Shown: positions 23,213 through 35,360 of the stretch, in pieces | How the letters are laid out: each line of letters starts with the position of its first letter | Numbering within the stretch: the first letter of the stretch is position 1 | Assembly: GCA_039707655.1 (NCBI GenBank) | Contig: CM077670.1 | Span: 149,276,001-149,340,000 of the forward strand | Direction: 5' to 3' | Origin: Elymus sibiricus | Lineage: Eukaryota; Streptophyta; Magnoliopsida; Poales; Poaceae | Length of the DNA: 64,000 nucleotides | Position numbers and translations under genes: made by a program | Notes under the pieces: generated by a model | The model's database searches: none | What the model was told of the DNA's origin: nothing | What the model saw: the letters and a program-made list of their open reading frames with translations, nothing else

Positions 23213-24091
23213 CCTGAAGATGGAAACAACCGTTAGAATCTTCAATGAGGCAATTGAAAAACCGAATCAACGGATAGATATTTCAACATAAGTCTTCACA
23301 AGCTAGCATCCGAACAGATATGAACGAATGCATTCCGAAAGATAGCTGATACACCAAAGATTGAGAAGCCACTTGGAAAGAATGTTAGAATAATGCACAA
23401 GGTAACGAAGGTGGAAACAAACATATGATAGACCCCATATCGTATCATGTGTCTGTTGGAAAGATATCCTTGGTGTTACTTGAATTCCCCTAGGAACTCC
23501 CGAAACTTCTTGGTTATGAAATCAGGTTGCGGATCCAGGAACCTACTTAGCAAACAACAACCTAATCAGCTGCAACCGCATCCGTAACCCTCAACACATG
23601 ACCGAGAAATTTCGCAAATTCGTCTACCTCAGACCTTTGAAAACACAGCGATACTAGTCATAGTGGATCATCCGAGCTATCTCCTCCAGTACCGGGGAAA
23701 AGTCACGGCACTATTTGCCACCACAAAAAGTATAGAAGCATATCGATGTCGGCGTCCTCTGGTATTCTGAAACCAAAACGATAGTGAGTGTGACAAAACC
23801 CCTTGGAGCTCAACTCCCCGGGTCCAATCCATATGGTCAGGAGGCACCAAGAACAGAGTCACGTCACACCGATATCGCAACCAATCCAACAATACCCGCG
23901 TGATCTTAAAAAAAATTTGAGCAAGAAGAGGTAGTAGAATAAAACACCTACACCACAATTCCTCACCAGAGCGACGAAGGGATAAGGAGTAAAAAGAATT
24001 CCTACTCTCCGATATATATAACTAGGACTCAAAATAGTTTTTCTTCTAGACTCGTCAACGGTTCGATCAATCAAGGGGCTCCTATAGTCGG
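23213..24091 (-). other. Untranslated leader of element B
   Basis: About 880 bp between PBS and gag with no supported coding sequence on either strand. It is expected to hold the packaging signal, but nothing specific can be recognised. Confidence 0.5.
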
Positions 24092-24111
24092 TATGGCTCT
24101 AATTACCAACT
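24092..24111 (-). promoter_or_regulatory. Primer-binding site of element B
   Basis: On the minus strand the LTR end GGCGTTACA is followed by AGTTGGTAATTAGAGCCATA. This resembles the initiator-methionine tRNA complement used by many plant Gypsy elements (TGGTATCAGAGCC), with a few changes. Confidence 0.6.
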
Positions 24112-27100
24112 TGTAACGCCCAATATGGAGCTCTATCGCAATCTCGTGATGAAGCCGAGATCGTGATAGAACCCCATTTTGGATCGCATAGCAAGGTGGT
24201 TCTCAAATACATACAACCGAATGAACAAATGAGTGTACCAGATAAAGGCTTACACTCGCCACATGCTACAACATAATATATCATAATCATCATACAATCG
24301 TCCAAATGAAGGACAGGGTCCGACTACGGACGAAATCAAACGATAAAACACCACCCTGCTATTATCCCCGGATCAACCGACTAGGCCCACTACTGATCGT
24401 CTGGCATCGTGACGTACATACGTCCATGCTCATCATCATACTCTCAATGGAGCACCTCGGCTCACCCGTGTCTGTCTCAAGCGTACCTGCAACTGGTGTT
24501 TATAGTAATCTGTGAGCCACAGGGACTCAACAATCTCATCACCCAAGGTAACAAAACTATTTATGCTTACAGGAATGGAAGGGGTAATGTAGTGAGGTTG
24601 CAGCAAGTACTAAGCATGTTTAAGTGGCTAACTTACGAGTACAAGAATTAAGATGAGAATACTATGCGTAACGGTCGCAAGTTTAATATGATAAAGAAGT
24701 GATCCTCAACACCTACTTACAGTTCAATCATAACCCCACCGTGTTCTCTTCCCGAACTTACTCGAAAAAAGGCCATCACGGTTATGCACACAATTGGTGT
24801 ATTTTATTAGAATTAGTGTCAAGGTCTCTACAACCGGAGGTTAAAAATATCCAAGTCGCCACATAACCGTGGGCACGGCTTCGCGTAAGACTTAACCCTG
24901 CAGGGATGTTCTAACCTGGTCCATCTCAAACCAACACAAGCTGCGGTGGAAATACCTCAACCTCGAGATAGCCCGAAGTATCCTTGGAATCCCGGTGCAC
25001 AAGATATTTCGACAATGGTAACACAAGTCCAGCAAGACCTCCCGACGTGTCGACACCCCGACTGGAGCTACGCGTAACTCGTAATCAGGCCACGATGGAT
25101 AAGCGACGCGTACAGGTGCCAAATAACCCCAAGTTGCCAAGGGACGGCCCCGCACAGTGCTCTAGTTTGGACCAACACTCATGAGGAGCTATGGCCCGGG
25201 TTTGTTGATTAAAAAATATCCTCGGGTTAGCTAGACCCTATGCAAGTTTTAGTTGTTATTAGGCAAATGTTAACACCAAAGTTGGGGCTTGCTACAAGCG
25301 GTTATTCAAAGCGAACTATCAAGAGGGTCCCATTCCCCTAAGCATGTTAGGAACGCTAATCAAGGATCATAACACCGGTATTACGGAAACTAGGGCGGCA
25401 TGAGTGGAACAAAACACTAGGCAAAAGGCCGAGCCTTCCACACACAACCAAGTATATAGATGCATTAATTAAATAAGAGGTATTGTGATATCCCAACATA
25501 TCCATGTCCCAACAGGGAACAACCTGCACTACACCTGCAACTAAAACGCGATAAGAGGGGCCGAGCAAAGCGGTAACATGGCCAAACAACGGTTTGCTGG
25601 GTAGGGTGGTTAGAGGCTGTATCATGGCATATGAGAGGCTGGCATGTATGTGGTAGGAAACGTGACATAGTGATAACAACGAGACAACTAGCAAGCAAAG
25701 ATAGTAGTGTTATCAAGGGTAATGATCATCTTGCCTGAAGTCTCTTCGGTAGGATAGAAATTCTGCTCCTCGAACACATTCTCAACCGGTTCCTCGAACT
25801 CGGACTTGTCTCCCAGAACTTCCCAAAAGAAAGAACAAGCACCGAAATAAACAAACAATCATGGCATAGATGCAGAAACAAAATGATGCGTGCAAGGCAT
25901 GGTAAAATTACGAGCATGACATGAATGAAGGAACGGTGCTACCGGGACGACAGAAATGATAACGAGATGTGCACGGTGAAGCAAAAGATGGATATGGGAA
26001 AAATCTTGGCAATCCAAGTATGCCTCTGGAATGAATGGAAGATTTCGATTGAAATCGATATAAAGATCACGAGGAACGGATGCACGAAACTCAAATGGTG
26101 AGCAAAACAATATGCAATGCAAAACTGTAGTTAACAGCAACATGGCATCTTATCCACATCAAAACAGCAAGCTACAATACTCTAAAATGCTCATACAAGA
26201 TATGTGGCTATATTACTCTAAATGCAAAGCAATACATTCCATAGGTTCAAATTCATTAGCATCACAAATTAATGGAATGAAGACAACAAGATGCAAAGAA
26301 AATGTTACAGCAGAGTATATGCTGGCAGAAACATTGACAGGCAGTATTCACATGGATGTTACAGTAGGCAAAACAACTCTAAAATGCAAGAAATTGGCAT
26401 GCAGCTACAGTATACATGGCATAGATCATTTCATTACATTGACACAAATTCATATGAAGCACGGATTCATCAGAAATGAGCTCACAACATTGCAACTTGA
26501 TGTTGACAGAAAACTGAAACACTGACTAGGCATATTTAGAGCAACATTTATATATGCCACAGGAGTTTAACATGGCATCAATGTACTAATGACAAAGACC
26601 AAATCATGTTTGCTGGCATGTCCAAAAGAGGCATAGATTAGTGGCTACCATCAAGGAAACATAGCAAGATTCAGCAGATTTTCAACAAGTGCAAAACAGA
26701 AACATGGACTAAGCATGTTTGCAAGCTTGTGGCAGTGACCTCATGGCACATCATGGCATGAAATTAATACTAGCAGTAAGATGACATGAAAATGCTCCAA
26801 ACTCATGTTGACAAGATGCTCATATGACATTTGCATTAATTCACACAAAAATCACAAATGGCATGTTATGTGAAAATGGCATGCATGCAAACTTGCTCAA
26901 TTGATAAGTCTAATGCCATAGATGGATTAGTTGGATTTTTCTACCCCAAATTCATATATAATATGCATATGCTTCTATATTAAAAATGCTCAAAATTGCA
27001 CATATACACAATGCCTAAAATGAATTTACTGAATATACCAGAAATGGCATATGCCAGAAATGGAATGCACAGAAAGGGAAATATACTAGAATAGGAATGC

Positions 27101-27461
27101 GCCAAAAAGGGAAAAAGACAGAAAGGCTGCGTGGCTCCGGGCACACAGAGGTGCCCAGCCACTGACACTGACCAGTGGGACCGAGGCCCACTTGGCAGGG
27201 CGAGCGTGGTGCAGTCGCTGACAGGAGGGACGGCGCTCGCGTGTGAATGACATGCGGGCCCAGGGTTTGTTGCGCGCACGCGGAACAGAGGCGGACGGGC
27301 TGGCACCGCAGCCAAGCAGACAGACGGCGGAGGGCTCGCTGGAGTTGGCTCCGGTGACCCTAAGGCGCGGCGGATGGACGGAAACAACTCGCGGGAGGAA
27401 CCCGCACACACGCATGCCACACGCGCAACCGGACGACGACAGATGCGACGCCGGCGACGAG
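24112..27461 (-). repeat. 5' LTR of element B, first part (interrupted by element C)
   Basis: It matches 14107-17220 and contains about 240 bp (about 26717-26965) missing from the other LTR. It ends at the ACGAG duplication produced by insertion of element C and continues at 36865. Confidence 0.9.
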
Positions 27462-28311
27462 TGTCGGCCCCATGGAACCCAGGGTATGCAGACCCGTCTG
27501 CCTTCGGCCCAGGGCGCAACGCCTGGCGTGGGCCCAGCAGGCCGTCATCACCAAGCACGTCATCAGGACTCTTCATGAGGCCTTGGCCTCCTGAGGCCCC
27601 CTCCTCAAGAAGTGGCGAGCAAGGCTCGGCATCATCACCAACGGCCTCGCGAGGCGGCCTCCCGAGGCCTCCTCCCGAAGGCGCCCAAGACAAAGGCCAT
27701 TCGGCACAGCTGCGGTCTGGGCCCCATCACGTGGGTGACGCGCGCGACGACGAGCGGTGACAGAGGCCGCGCCAGCAGGCGCGGATGAAGAGAGTTTCCC
27801 CTTTCATGCTAAAGGAGCAAGGCCAGCAGTCCACTTCCCAAAGCAACCCCAAGGGTTGCCTGATTAATGAAAGAAGATCAAGACAGCGGGCGCGCAGGGC
27901 GGAGGTCATCACTGAGCCCACCGGCGCGTCATGGATCATGCTTTGGCAGGCGAAGACCGCCTTTAGTCAGGATAGCCTGAGCGCCTGTCCCCTTTCAAAA
28001 CCGCCAAGTGTGGCAACCCTTCCCGCCTAAGTTTTTGAGGGGGAAGAGGGCCAAGGCTAGTATAAAGGGCAGTGCTACCGTTAGAGAGGGATCTCGGTTG
28101 AGTTCTGCCTCCTCTACCTTGTACGCAAGAACTCTCTTGCCCCATGCAATCCCAACCACAAGCAGGAGTAGGGTTTTACACTGCAAGGTGGCCCGAACCG
28201 GGGTAACTGCTGAGTCCACGGTCTTTTCCTCGCTAGCGCGCTCTCGCCGTAGCCTCGCCATTGCTTAGTCATGGTAGGAGACGAAGTGGTAGAACGAGTT
28301 CACCCCGGTGT
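27462..28311 (+). repeat. 5' LTR of element C, missing its last about 45 bp
   Basis: The start TGTCGGCCCCATGGAACCC is intact. The sequence matches the forward LTR piece at 36608-36859 up to GGTAGAACGAGTTCACCCCG (about 28308), after which gag-like coding begins directly. The expected LTR end (AACCTTTGGG...CCGACA) and PBS are absent. Palindromes of the type GCCTCGCGAGGC occur inside. TATA-like TATAAAGG lies at 28061-28068. Confidence 0.75.
28061..28068 (+). promoter_or_regulatory. TATA box in the LTR of element C
   Basis: CTAGTATAAAGGGCAG lies about 200 bp upstream of the conserved GGAGTAGGGTTTTACAC motif, as expected for the LTR promoter driving gag-pol. Confidence 0.55.
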
Positions 28312-28351
28312 GCTACTGTTCTTCCGCTCCGCCCTCTACTCCACCAACCTC

Positions 28352-30331
28352 ATGGCCGACGCACGTCGCGAGTGCGTCGAGCGCAGGGCTGGCCGCATGG
28401 CTCAGACGGAGCCAGTGGCCCATGGCAATCGCCGCCGCCCCGATGTCGAGGCTGCTGCCGCCACCGACCCCGCTGCCCGCGAGCTACAGGACTCCTCCCA
28501 GCACCCCTCCGTGCAGGCGAACGGCCACACCGCCACGGCCTCCTCCCTCGCCCACCGTGGGCCGCCGAACCCGCAGGCCACGCTACTCATTGCACGTGAG
28601 CTGCTCCGCTACCATCCAGCTAACGCCAGCTACGATGCCTGGCTTGGCCGCATCACCGAGCTCGTCAACGCCACAGGGGACGCTCCGGCGCCTTCCCACT
28701 CGCTCTGCCCTCCACCGTCTCGCGCTGGGAACCTGGCGCACGGCGCTCCCCCACCGCCTCCTCTGCGCGACGAGCATGGCAGGCCCCAGCGCAATGCGCG
28801 GGCTCATGAGCCGTCCCGTGGCACGTCCTCGCCGGTCCGAGACGAGGCCAGCTGCCAGATCATCCGCCGCGCGCCCCCTGATGCGCGAGTGCTCCTCGAG
28901 CGGCAGCGCCAGTGCCAGGACCAGGCTGTTCAGGATGTTGCGGCGGTTGGGTGTCAAAACCATGCCGCCCTCGCTGGCGGCGTCCCCTCAAGCGGTGTGG
29001 GCTGCCATGCCTTCACCCGCAAGCTGCGTCGCGTGGTCTGGCCCGCGAAGTTCAAGCCTGAGCTACCTCCGCGCTACGACGGCACCTCCAACCCCGCGGA
29101 GTTCCTCCAGCTCTACGCGCTGAGCGTCCAGGCGGCGAACGGCGACGACAAGGTCATGGCGAACTGGTTTCCCATGGCCCTCAAGGACGGCCCGTGCTCC
29201 TGGCTCATGAACCTCCCCGAGGCGTCCATCTCATCATGGGCCGAGCTCTGCAGCCAGTTCGTCGCCAACTTCAAGGGCACACAGGACCGCTCCCTCGCCA
29301 TCAACGACCTGCAGTGTGTGCGGCAGCGCCCAGACGAGACCCTCCGCAAGTACATCCAGCGCTTCAGGCAGGTGTGCAACAAGATCCTGCGCGCCTCGGA
29401 CCCAGCCGTCATCTCTGCATTCTCCACCGACGTCATGGACGTCAAGATGCACGAGAAGCTCGCCATCAACGATGAGCTCGACTCCGTGCTTGAGCTGCTC
29501 GACCTCGCCGACAAGTGCGCCAAGGCTGAAGATGGCCGCCTCATCGTCCACAACGAGCCCGACGCGGCGCTCGACGCCGCCAAGACCAAGAACAAGGACG
29601 TCAAGCGCAAGGGCCCTGCCGTGCCTGCGGCGGAGCCCGAGCAGAAGCGCGGCCGCGACTGTGACGAGCCCAGGAAAGACAGTCGGCTACTCTGTGCCTA
29701 TCACAACGTCCGCTCCCACAGCACCGAGGACTGCCAGGAGCTCAAGCTGCTCCGCGACGAGCGCCAGGGCCGCCGAGACGACCACAATGGCCGTGGCGCC
29801 GGCCGTGGAGGTGGCCGCGGCGGCAACTGTTGGGACGGCCGTAACGGCAATGGCAACTTCCGCCAGGGCTGGCGCGACCAGCCTCGTGAGGCCGCCTGGC
29901 ACGACCAGCCCCGTGAGGCGATTCCTCAGGCCAATGCCGCTCTTCCGCCGCTGCCGCCGCCACCCCTGAGGAACGACGTCAACCAGCCTGATGAGGGCGC
30001 TGGGGGCTACCAGGAGCCTCGCGCGGTCGCCTGCATCCTCGGCGGGGCTCAGGCCCCCGCGTCCAACCGCCACTTCAAGCAGTTCTCTCGCGAGGTGAAT
30101 GCCGCCCTCCCGAGGCCAGAGGCCTCATGGCCCCTCAAGTGGTCGCAGTGCACCATCACCTTCGACTCCAAGGACCACCCCAAGTCCACGGCCTCCGCAG
30201 GCGCGCTCCCCATGCTGTGCACTCCCACCATCAGCAACGTCGCGGTCACCAAGACCCTCATCGACGGGGGTGCCGGCCTCAACGTGATCTCCATCGAGAC
30301 CTTCGAGACGCTCCAAGTGCCCTACGACTAG
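28352..30331 (+). pseudogene. Element C gag and start of protease
   Basis: The frame is open from 28271, but the first ATG lies in LTR sequence; MADARRECVERRAGR at 28352 is the likely gag start. After a disordered Ala/Pro/Arg-rich region comes the Ty3 gag domain (KFKPELPPRYDGTSNPAEFL, SWLMNLPEASISSWAELC, RPDETLRKYIQRFRQVCN). A zinc finger of the Tat kind follows (CAYHNVRSHSTEDC, CX2HX4HX4C), then a Gly/Arg-rich segment. The protease starts with TKTLIDGGAGLNVIS, where DGG replaces the usual DTG/DSG. A TAG at 30329-30331 cuts the protease and is absent in element A, so it is a mutation here. Confidence 0.85.
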
Positions 30332-30802
30332 CTGATGCCGACCAGGCCCTTCTCCGGAGTGACCGACGGCTCCACCATCCCACTGGGGCAAGTGCGCCTC
30401 CCCGTCACCTTTGGCACCCGCAAGAACTACCACACTGAGCTCATCGACTTCGACATGGCACACATCGGCCTGCCTTACAACGCCATCTTGGGCTACCCAG
30501 CTCTCACCAAGTTCATGGCGGCGACCCACCACGCCTACAATGTCCTCAAGATGCCCAGCAGCAGCGGCATCATCACCGTCACCTGCGACGAGAAGGACGT
30601 GATCTGCTCCCTGGAGCACGCTTACAAGGCTACCGCTGTCGCGCATCCGGCTGACGAGGACGCGGCCGAGCCTCCTGAGGCCGCACCCGTGAAGAAGAAG
30701 CAGGTGTTCTCTCAGGACCGCGCCGAGACAAAGAAGGTGTCGGTGGACGGCAGCGGCTCCGGCCCTGCCTTCACCATCGGCGCTGGCCTTCCTCCTGCAT
30801 AG
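30332..30802 (+). pseudogene. Element C protease C-terminal part, ending at a UAG shared with element A
   Basis: It continues in frame from the gag-protease segment, with LPYNAILGYPALTKFMA (flap and hydrophobic core of retropepsins), then a charged linker. It stops at TAG (30800-30802) immediately followed by GAAAGC. Element A has the same TAG GAAAGC at the equivalent place (40833-40841), and RT continues in the same frame after it in both. Confidence 0.8.
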
Positions 30803-31860
30803 GAAAGCGCGCTCGTCACCTTCCTTCAGGCAAACTGGGATGTTTTCGCCTGGAAAGCATCTGACTTGTCCGGTGTGCCGAGGGAGGTGATCGAGCACCA
30901 CTTAGCGGTGTGCCCCAATGCACGCCCCGTCAAGCAGAAAGCACGGCGCCAGGCGCCAGAGAAGCAAGATTTCATCGTCAAGGAAGTTCAGAAGCTCCAG
31001 GAAGCTGGGGTCATTCGCGAGGTGCACCATCCTGAATGGCTCGCCAACCCAGTCGTCGTCCCCAAGAAGGGCGGCAAGGAGCGCATGTGCGTCGACTTCA
31101 CCGGCCTCAACAAGTTCTTCCCTCAAGACCCATTTCCACTGCCCCGCATCGATCAGATCGTGGATTCCACCGCCGGGTGCGATTTGCTATGCTTCCTGGA
31201 TGCCTTCTCAGGCTATCATCAGATCAAGATGGCGGCCGAAGATGTGGAGAGGACGGCCTTCATCACCCCCTGCGACATATATTGCTATGTCTGCATGCCC
31301 TTCGGTTTAAGGAGCGCGGGCGCCACCTTCCAACGGCTAATGCGCATCACACTGGGTCCTCAGATGGGGAGGAACGTGGAGGCCTACGTCGACGACATCG
31401 TGGTCAAGTCTCGTGATTCTGGATCCCTCATCATGGACCTCCAGGAAACATTTGCCAACCTGCGCAAGGTCAACCTCAAGCTCAACCCTGAGAAGTGCGT
31501 CTTTGGAGTCCCCTCCGGCAAGCTCCTCAGCTTCCTAGTCTCGCACCGTGGCATTGAGGCCAACCCAGAGAAGATCAAGGCCATCGAGAAAATGCGTCCT
31601 CCCCGGACCCTCAAGGAAATGCAGCGCTTGGTAGGATGTATGGCCTCCCTGGGGCGTTTCATCTCCAAGTTTGGCGAGGGAGCCCTGCCCTTCTTCAAGC
31701 TCCTAAAGAGGTCCGGCTCCTTCAAATGGACTCCTGAGGCAAACGCCGCCTTTGAAGCCCTCAAGAAGTACCTCACGAGCCCGCCCATCATGGTCGCGCC
31801 GCGCTCTCGCGAGCCCTTGCTCCTGTACTTGGCGGCCACCCCTAGACGGCCAGCACGGCG
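30803..31860 (+). pseudogene. Element C reverse transcriptase
   Basis: Open in frame after the UAG. RT motifs are in order and intact: WLANPVVVPKKGGKERMCVD, FLDAFSGYHQIKMA, FITPCDIYCYVCMPFGL, the catalytic YVDDIVVK, and KLNPEKCVFGVPSGKLL. The thumb and connection follow (RLVGCMASLGRFISKFGEGA). Near 31840-31860 the frame shifts into the next segment. An unshifted frame would read straight into the RNase H that follows. Confidence 0.85.
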
Positions 31861-31863
31861 CTG

Positions 31864-33537
31864 GTGGCGGTGCGGGAGGAGCACGTCTGTGCTAAGGAGA
31901 AACCCTCCGCGCCCCTTCAGGGTCGTGAGCCCGCTGAGCCTCGTGAGCCCCCTGAGCCTCGCGAGCCTCCTGAGCCTCGTGAGGCCGCCGATCCTCGTGA
32001 GCCTTCCGAGCCTCGCGAGCCTCCTGAGCCTCGTGATATTCCCGAGCCTTCCAAGCCTCGCGAGGCGCCTGGAGAGCAAGCTGCCACCATAACTACGTGC
32101 CTCGTCGAGCACCCCGTGTACTTCGTCAGCACCGTGCTAAGGGACGCGTGCGAGCGCTACCCTATGCAGCAGAAGCTCCTCCTCGCGCTCCTCGTCGCCT
32201 CCAGGAAGTTGCGCCACTACTTTCAGGGTCATCCCATCAAGGTCATTTCTTCCTACCCCTTGGAGCAAGTTCTGCGCAGCCCCAACACCGCCGGCCATGA
32301 CGCCGAATGGAACATCGAGCTGCAAGCCTTCCAGCTGGAATCCTCCACCACCAGAGTCATCAAAGGCGCGGCTCTGGCTGACTTCATGGCAGAGTGGATG
32401 GACACATACGAGGAGGAACCTCGCGAGGCTCAGTCCCTTCTGCCAGGGGACGAGGCGCCTGGCGGCTGGACCATGCACTTCGATGGCGCCTTCTCCCGAC
32501 AGGGGGCGGGGGCTGGGGTCATGCTCACCACGCCAACAGGGGACAGGCTCTGCTACACCGTACAGCTCTGCTTCAGGCACACCGACAAGGTCTCCAAAAA
32601 CATTGCAGAGTATGAGGGCCTCATCGCCGGCCTCAAGGCCGCGTTCGCCCTGGGCATCAAACATCTGACCATCAAGGGCGATTCGCAACTTGTCGTCAAC
32701 TTCTCCAACAAAAGCTACAAGCCCAAGGACGAGCACATGGCCGCCTACCTGGAAGAGGTACGTAAACTTGAGAAGTGTTTTCTTGGCCTGGAGCTGCAGC
32801 ACGTCCCCCGCAGCGGCAACAAAGAAGCCGACAACATCACCAAACGAGCATCTCGTCGCGAGCCTCAGAGCCCCAGCGTCTTCGAGGAAAGGCTCCTCAA
32901 GCCATCAGCCGCACCTCCTGCCGCGAGCACGGCGCTCCTTTGCGAGGAACTTTCGCCCGCACCACCCACGGGCACGCCAGACTGCGGCCCGGCCTCAGGA
33001 GCCCGCCTGCTGCTGGCGCTAGAGCCTCAAGCAGATAGCTGGGCCGCGGAGTTCAAGGCTTACTTGCTTCGCGGCACCCTCCAGAAGAAAGACTCAGAAG
33101 CAGAGCGTGTGGCCCGGCAGGCCACCGCTTACTGCCTACAAGATGGTGAGCTGTACGGCAGGCGCCCCAATGGCGTCTCCCTGCGGTGCATCTCTGAAGA
33201 CCAAGGGCGCGATGCTCGTCAGGATGGCTCGTGGGAGACCGAACTGCTGCTCCTCGAGGAGGGCTGCCGCCAGGCAGCCATTCGCGCCACGAGGTACCAA
33301 CAGGCCTTGCGTCGCTACCACAGCCACATCATCCACCCTCGGACTCTCGAAGTCGGCGACCTCATCCTGCGCAGAATCCTCTCCAGAGAGGGGCTCCACA
33401 AACTCTCACCTGTATGGGAAGGCCCTTTCAGGGTTACTCATGTCTCCAGGCCAGGCTCAGCCCAGCTGGAGACAGAGGACGGAGTTCCTGTGCATAACGC
33501 CTGGAACATCGAACACCTCCGCAAGTTCTACCCGTGA
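31864..33537 (+). pseudogene. Element C RNase H, archaeal-type RNase H and integrase C-terminus, integrase core deleted
   Basis: One frame of 557 codons. It begins with an EPREPP repeat (period 18 bp, about 31921-32065), then the end of the Gypsy RNase H (SRKLRHYFQGHPIKVISSYP). A second RNase H of archaeal type follows: MHFDGAFSRQGAGAGVML, EYEGLIAGLKAAFALGI, GDSQLVVNFSNKSY and NKEADNITKRAS carry the catalytic D, E, D and D. After PNGVSLRCISEDQGR the text jumps to DGSWETELLLLEEGC and ends with the integrase C-terminal module (GDLILRRILSREGLHK, WEGPFRVTHVSRPGS). The HHCC and DDE regions present in element A (43210-43760) are missing. The join near 33210 is in frame, so the deletion did not break the frame. 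This copy cannot integrate without an integrase in trans. Confidence 0.85.
31921..32065 (+). repeat. 18-bp coding minisatellite between RT and RNase H of element C
   Basis: About eight imperfect copies of GAGCCTCGYGAGCCYCCT encode Glu-Pro-Arg-Glu-Pro-Pro. The unit resembles the CCTCGCGAGG palindrome seen in the LTR and 3' region of the same element. It extends a linker, so length changes in multiples of 18 bp keep the frame. Confidence 0.75.
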
Positions 33538-34807
33538 CCCTCACGCGTACGAACGAAATGGGGCTGTACACGCCCCAGAGCCTCTCATTGCGTTCGCCTG
33601 ATGGGCCCGCGAGAGCTCTTGCCCATGCCCAAGTGGAAGCCCCATGCTCCGCGCTGGCGGAACGATCGACCCGCGATCATACCCACAGCCCTGTGGAAGC
33701 CCCATGCCGCGTTGGCGGAACAATCAACTGAGGGCGCCCCACGGGCTGAACCAACCTCAAGCTGACCCGTGCCAGACACGTCATCACTCTTTTTGTCATT
33801 TCGATGTGTAATTGAGGGCGCCCCACGGGTTGCACCAACCTCAAGCCGACCTGTGCCGGACACGGCAGCCGCATCTTGTTTTAGTTATGTAATGGGTTGC
33901 TATCTTACTTCAGTAAAGCTCGGTTTCTTACATAGTGTTTCGTTTTGTCCTTGCCTCACGAGCCTCGCGCACTCACGACGTCCCTCATGAGCCTCACACG
34001 AGTGGGGGCTGGACACGGTGTCTGTGCTTGGGTCAGTCCCAGCAGCGCTGAAAAACCCAAGCAACCGGGCTGTGGCTCACGGGTCTGCTCCCGTGCACGC
34101 CACGCCACCAAGGTTCTTGGTGTCTTGTCTCCTCGCGTAATGCCCATGAGCGAATCGACGAGCGTGCGATGCTCCCCTGTCGTTAAGTACTCTGCATGCA
34201 GTTATCTCAGGAGCAGGTTCCCGGAAAGGCCTCGCGAGGATGCCTCGCGAGGTGGCCACCTCAGGGCCTCAGGAAGCCAGCAGGCCCCGCCTCGAGCGCT
34301 AACCCTCGGCGGCCGTCTCAGTAGGAGATCTCGCGAGCGGAACCCTCACGAGGCGTACACTACGAGAGATGGCCCACGAAACACTACCTTGTACAGAGCT
34401 AAGTCTCCCGCCTCGCGAGCCGCCCTCGCCGTCTCTCAAGCCTTCACCTCCGGCAGCCTCACGAGCGCCAGTGTTTCTCTTGGCGCAAGCCGCTTGCGCG
34501 TCAAAGGGGGCTCCCTGAGCATTGCGCCTCAGGAGCCCTAACTAGCTCCCGGTGCCCCTCACCTCCTGGCCTTGTCTAGGCATCACGACCTGACATACCA
34601 GCGACGGCTATGGCCCACTCGGGGGCTAGGTCCTGACGACGCAGAGCACCATGGCAAGCAAAAAGAGCAAAACAGGCTTCAAGAGAGAGCGTTACGAGGT
34701 CACGGGCATTCGATACAACCAGAAGCAAAGTGCTTAAAATGTAAAAGCATTGTGCTCACTCCCCCACGGGGTCACGATCAACAATACGCAGGATATGGGG
34801 AAGGGCC
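33538..34807. other. Element C 3' untranslated region, no gene
   Basis: No supported coding sequence. Near-repeated phrases occur (TGGAAGCCCCATGC at about 33637 and 33693; GAGGGCGCCCCACGG at about 33731 and 33815). CCTCGCGAGG-type palindromes are frequent at 34220-34260. Confidence 0.5.
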
Positions 34808-35360
34808 TAAGAAGACGTGTCGCCATCACCGCTGCTGCCACCGTCATCGTCACCTCCCTCGACTCCGCTTGAGATCTTGCTGCCGCTAGGGGCGAAGTGC
34901 TCATGCAAGGCATCCACGTGATCCTCCACCACTTCCCAAGGGTGTCGCAAACCTCCTCCGGGACGGGGGCTATCACCTTGCTGAAGTCAAAGTTGGGGTC
35001 GGCGTCGAGAAGATGGCTGACGATGCGCGTGGCGGCCTGGGTGAGGAGATCGCGGCTCTCCTCGATGATACCGCCCACCTTCTTGGCGCCCACCTCGAGC
35101 CGCTCCACGAGCTTGGTGAAGAAGTCGAGGTAGCTGCCATCGTGGGTCTTGAGGGGGCTGCTGATGTCCTCCTTGCAAATGGAGCCTAAGGCGCGGCGGG
35201 CCCGGAGCTCGAGGGCACGGAACATCTTAGAGCGCTGGAGTTGCCGCCCCCGCGCCCGGGCCGCCTCGTCCCGCGCTTGCTCCATGACCGCGGTAATGCC
35301 CCCCACCTGCTACCGGAGGAAGGTCAGCTCGGCCTCGGCGTTGGCCCGGGCCTTCAGCGC
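34808..35360 (-). pseudogene. Element C antisense gene, C-terminal fragment
   Basis: Read on the minus strand from 35360, an Ala/Glu/Arg-rich coiled coil (LKARANAEAELTFLR) meets a TAG and continues QVGGITAVMEQARDEAARA. The conserved end block YLDFFTKLVERLEVGAKKVG matches FFEKFIDKLVDAVKDFKK in element D and FFESLIETLEKHHGARAAYL in element A. A one-base shift near 34930 leads to an acidic Ser/Gly tail ending TAG at about 34808. The N-terminal part is cut off where the inverted LTR begins (35361). It lies antisense to pol, like its relatives in A and D. Confidence 0.65.

Noticed and set aside
27243..27760. Plus-strand frames spanning the junction of B and C
   Set aside because: They cross the insertion point at 27462, so they cannot be genes that predate it, and show no domain.
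28308..29123. 271-codon plus-strand frame overlapping element C gag
   Set aside because: Shadow of the gag frame; no gag motif, extreme Ser/Pro/Arg composition.
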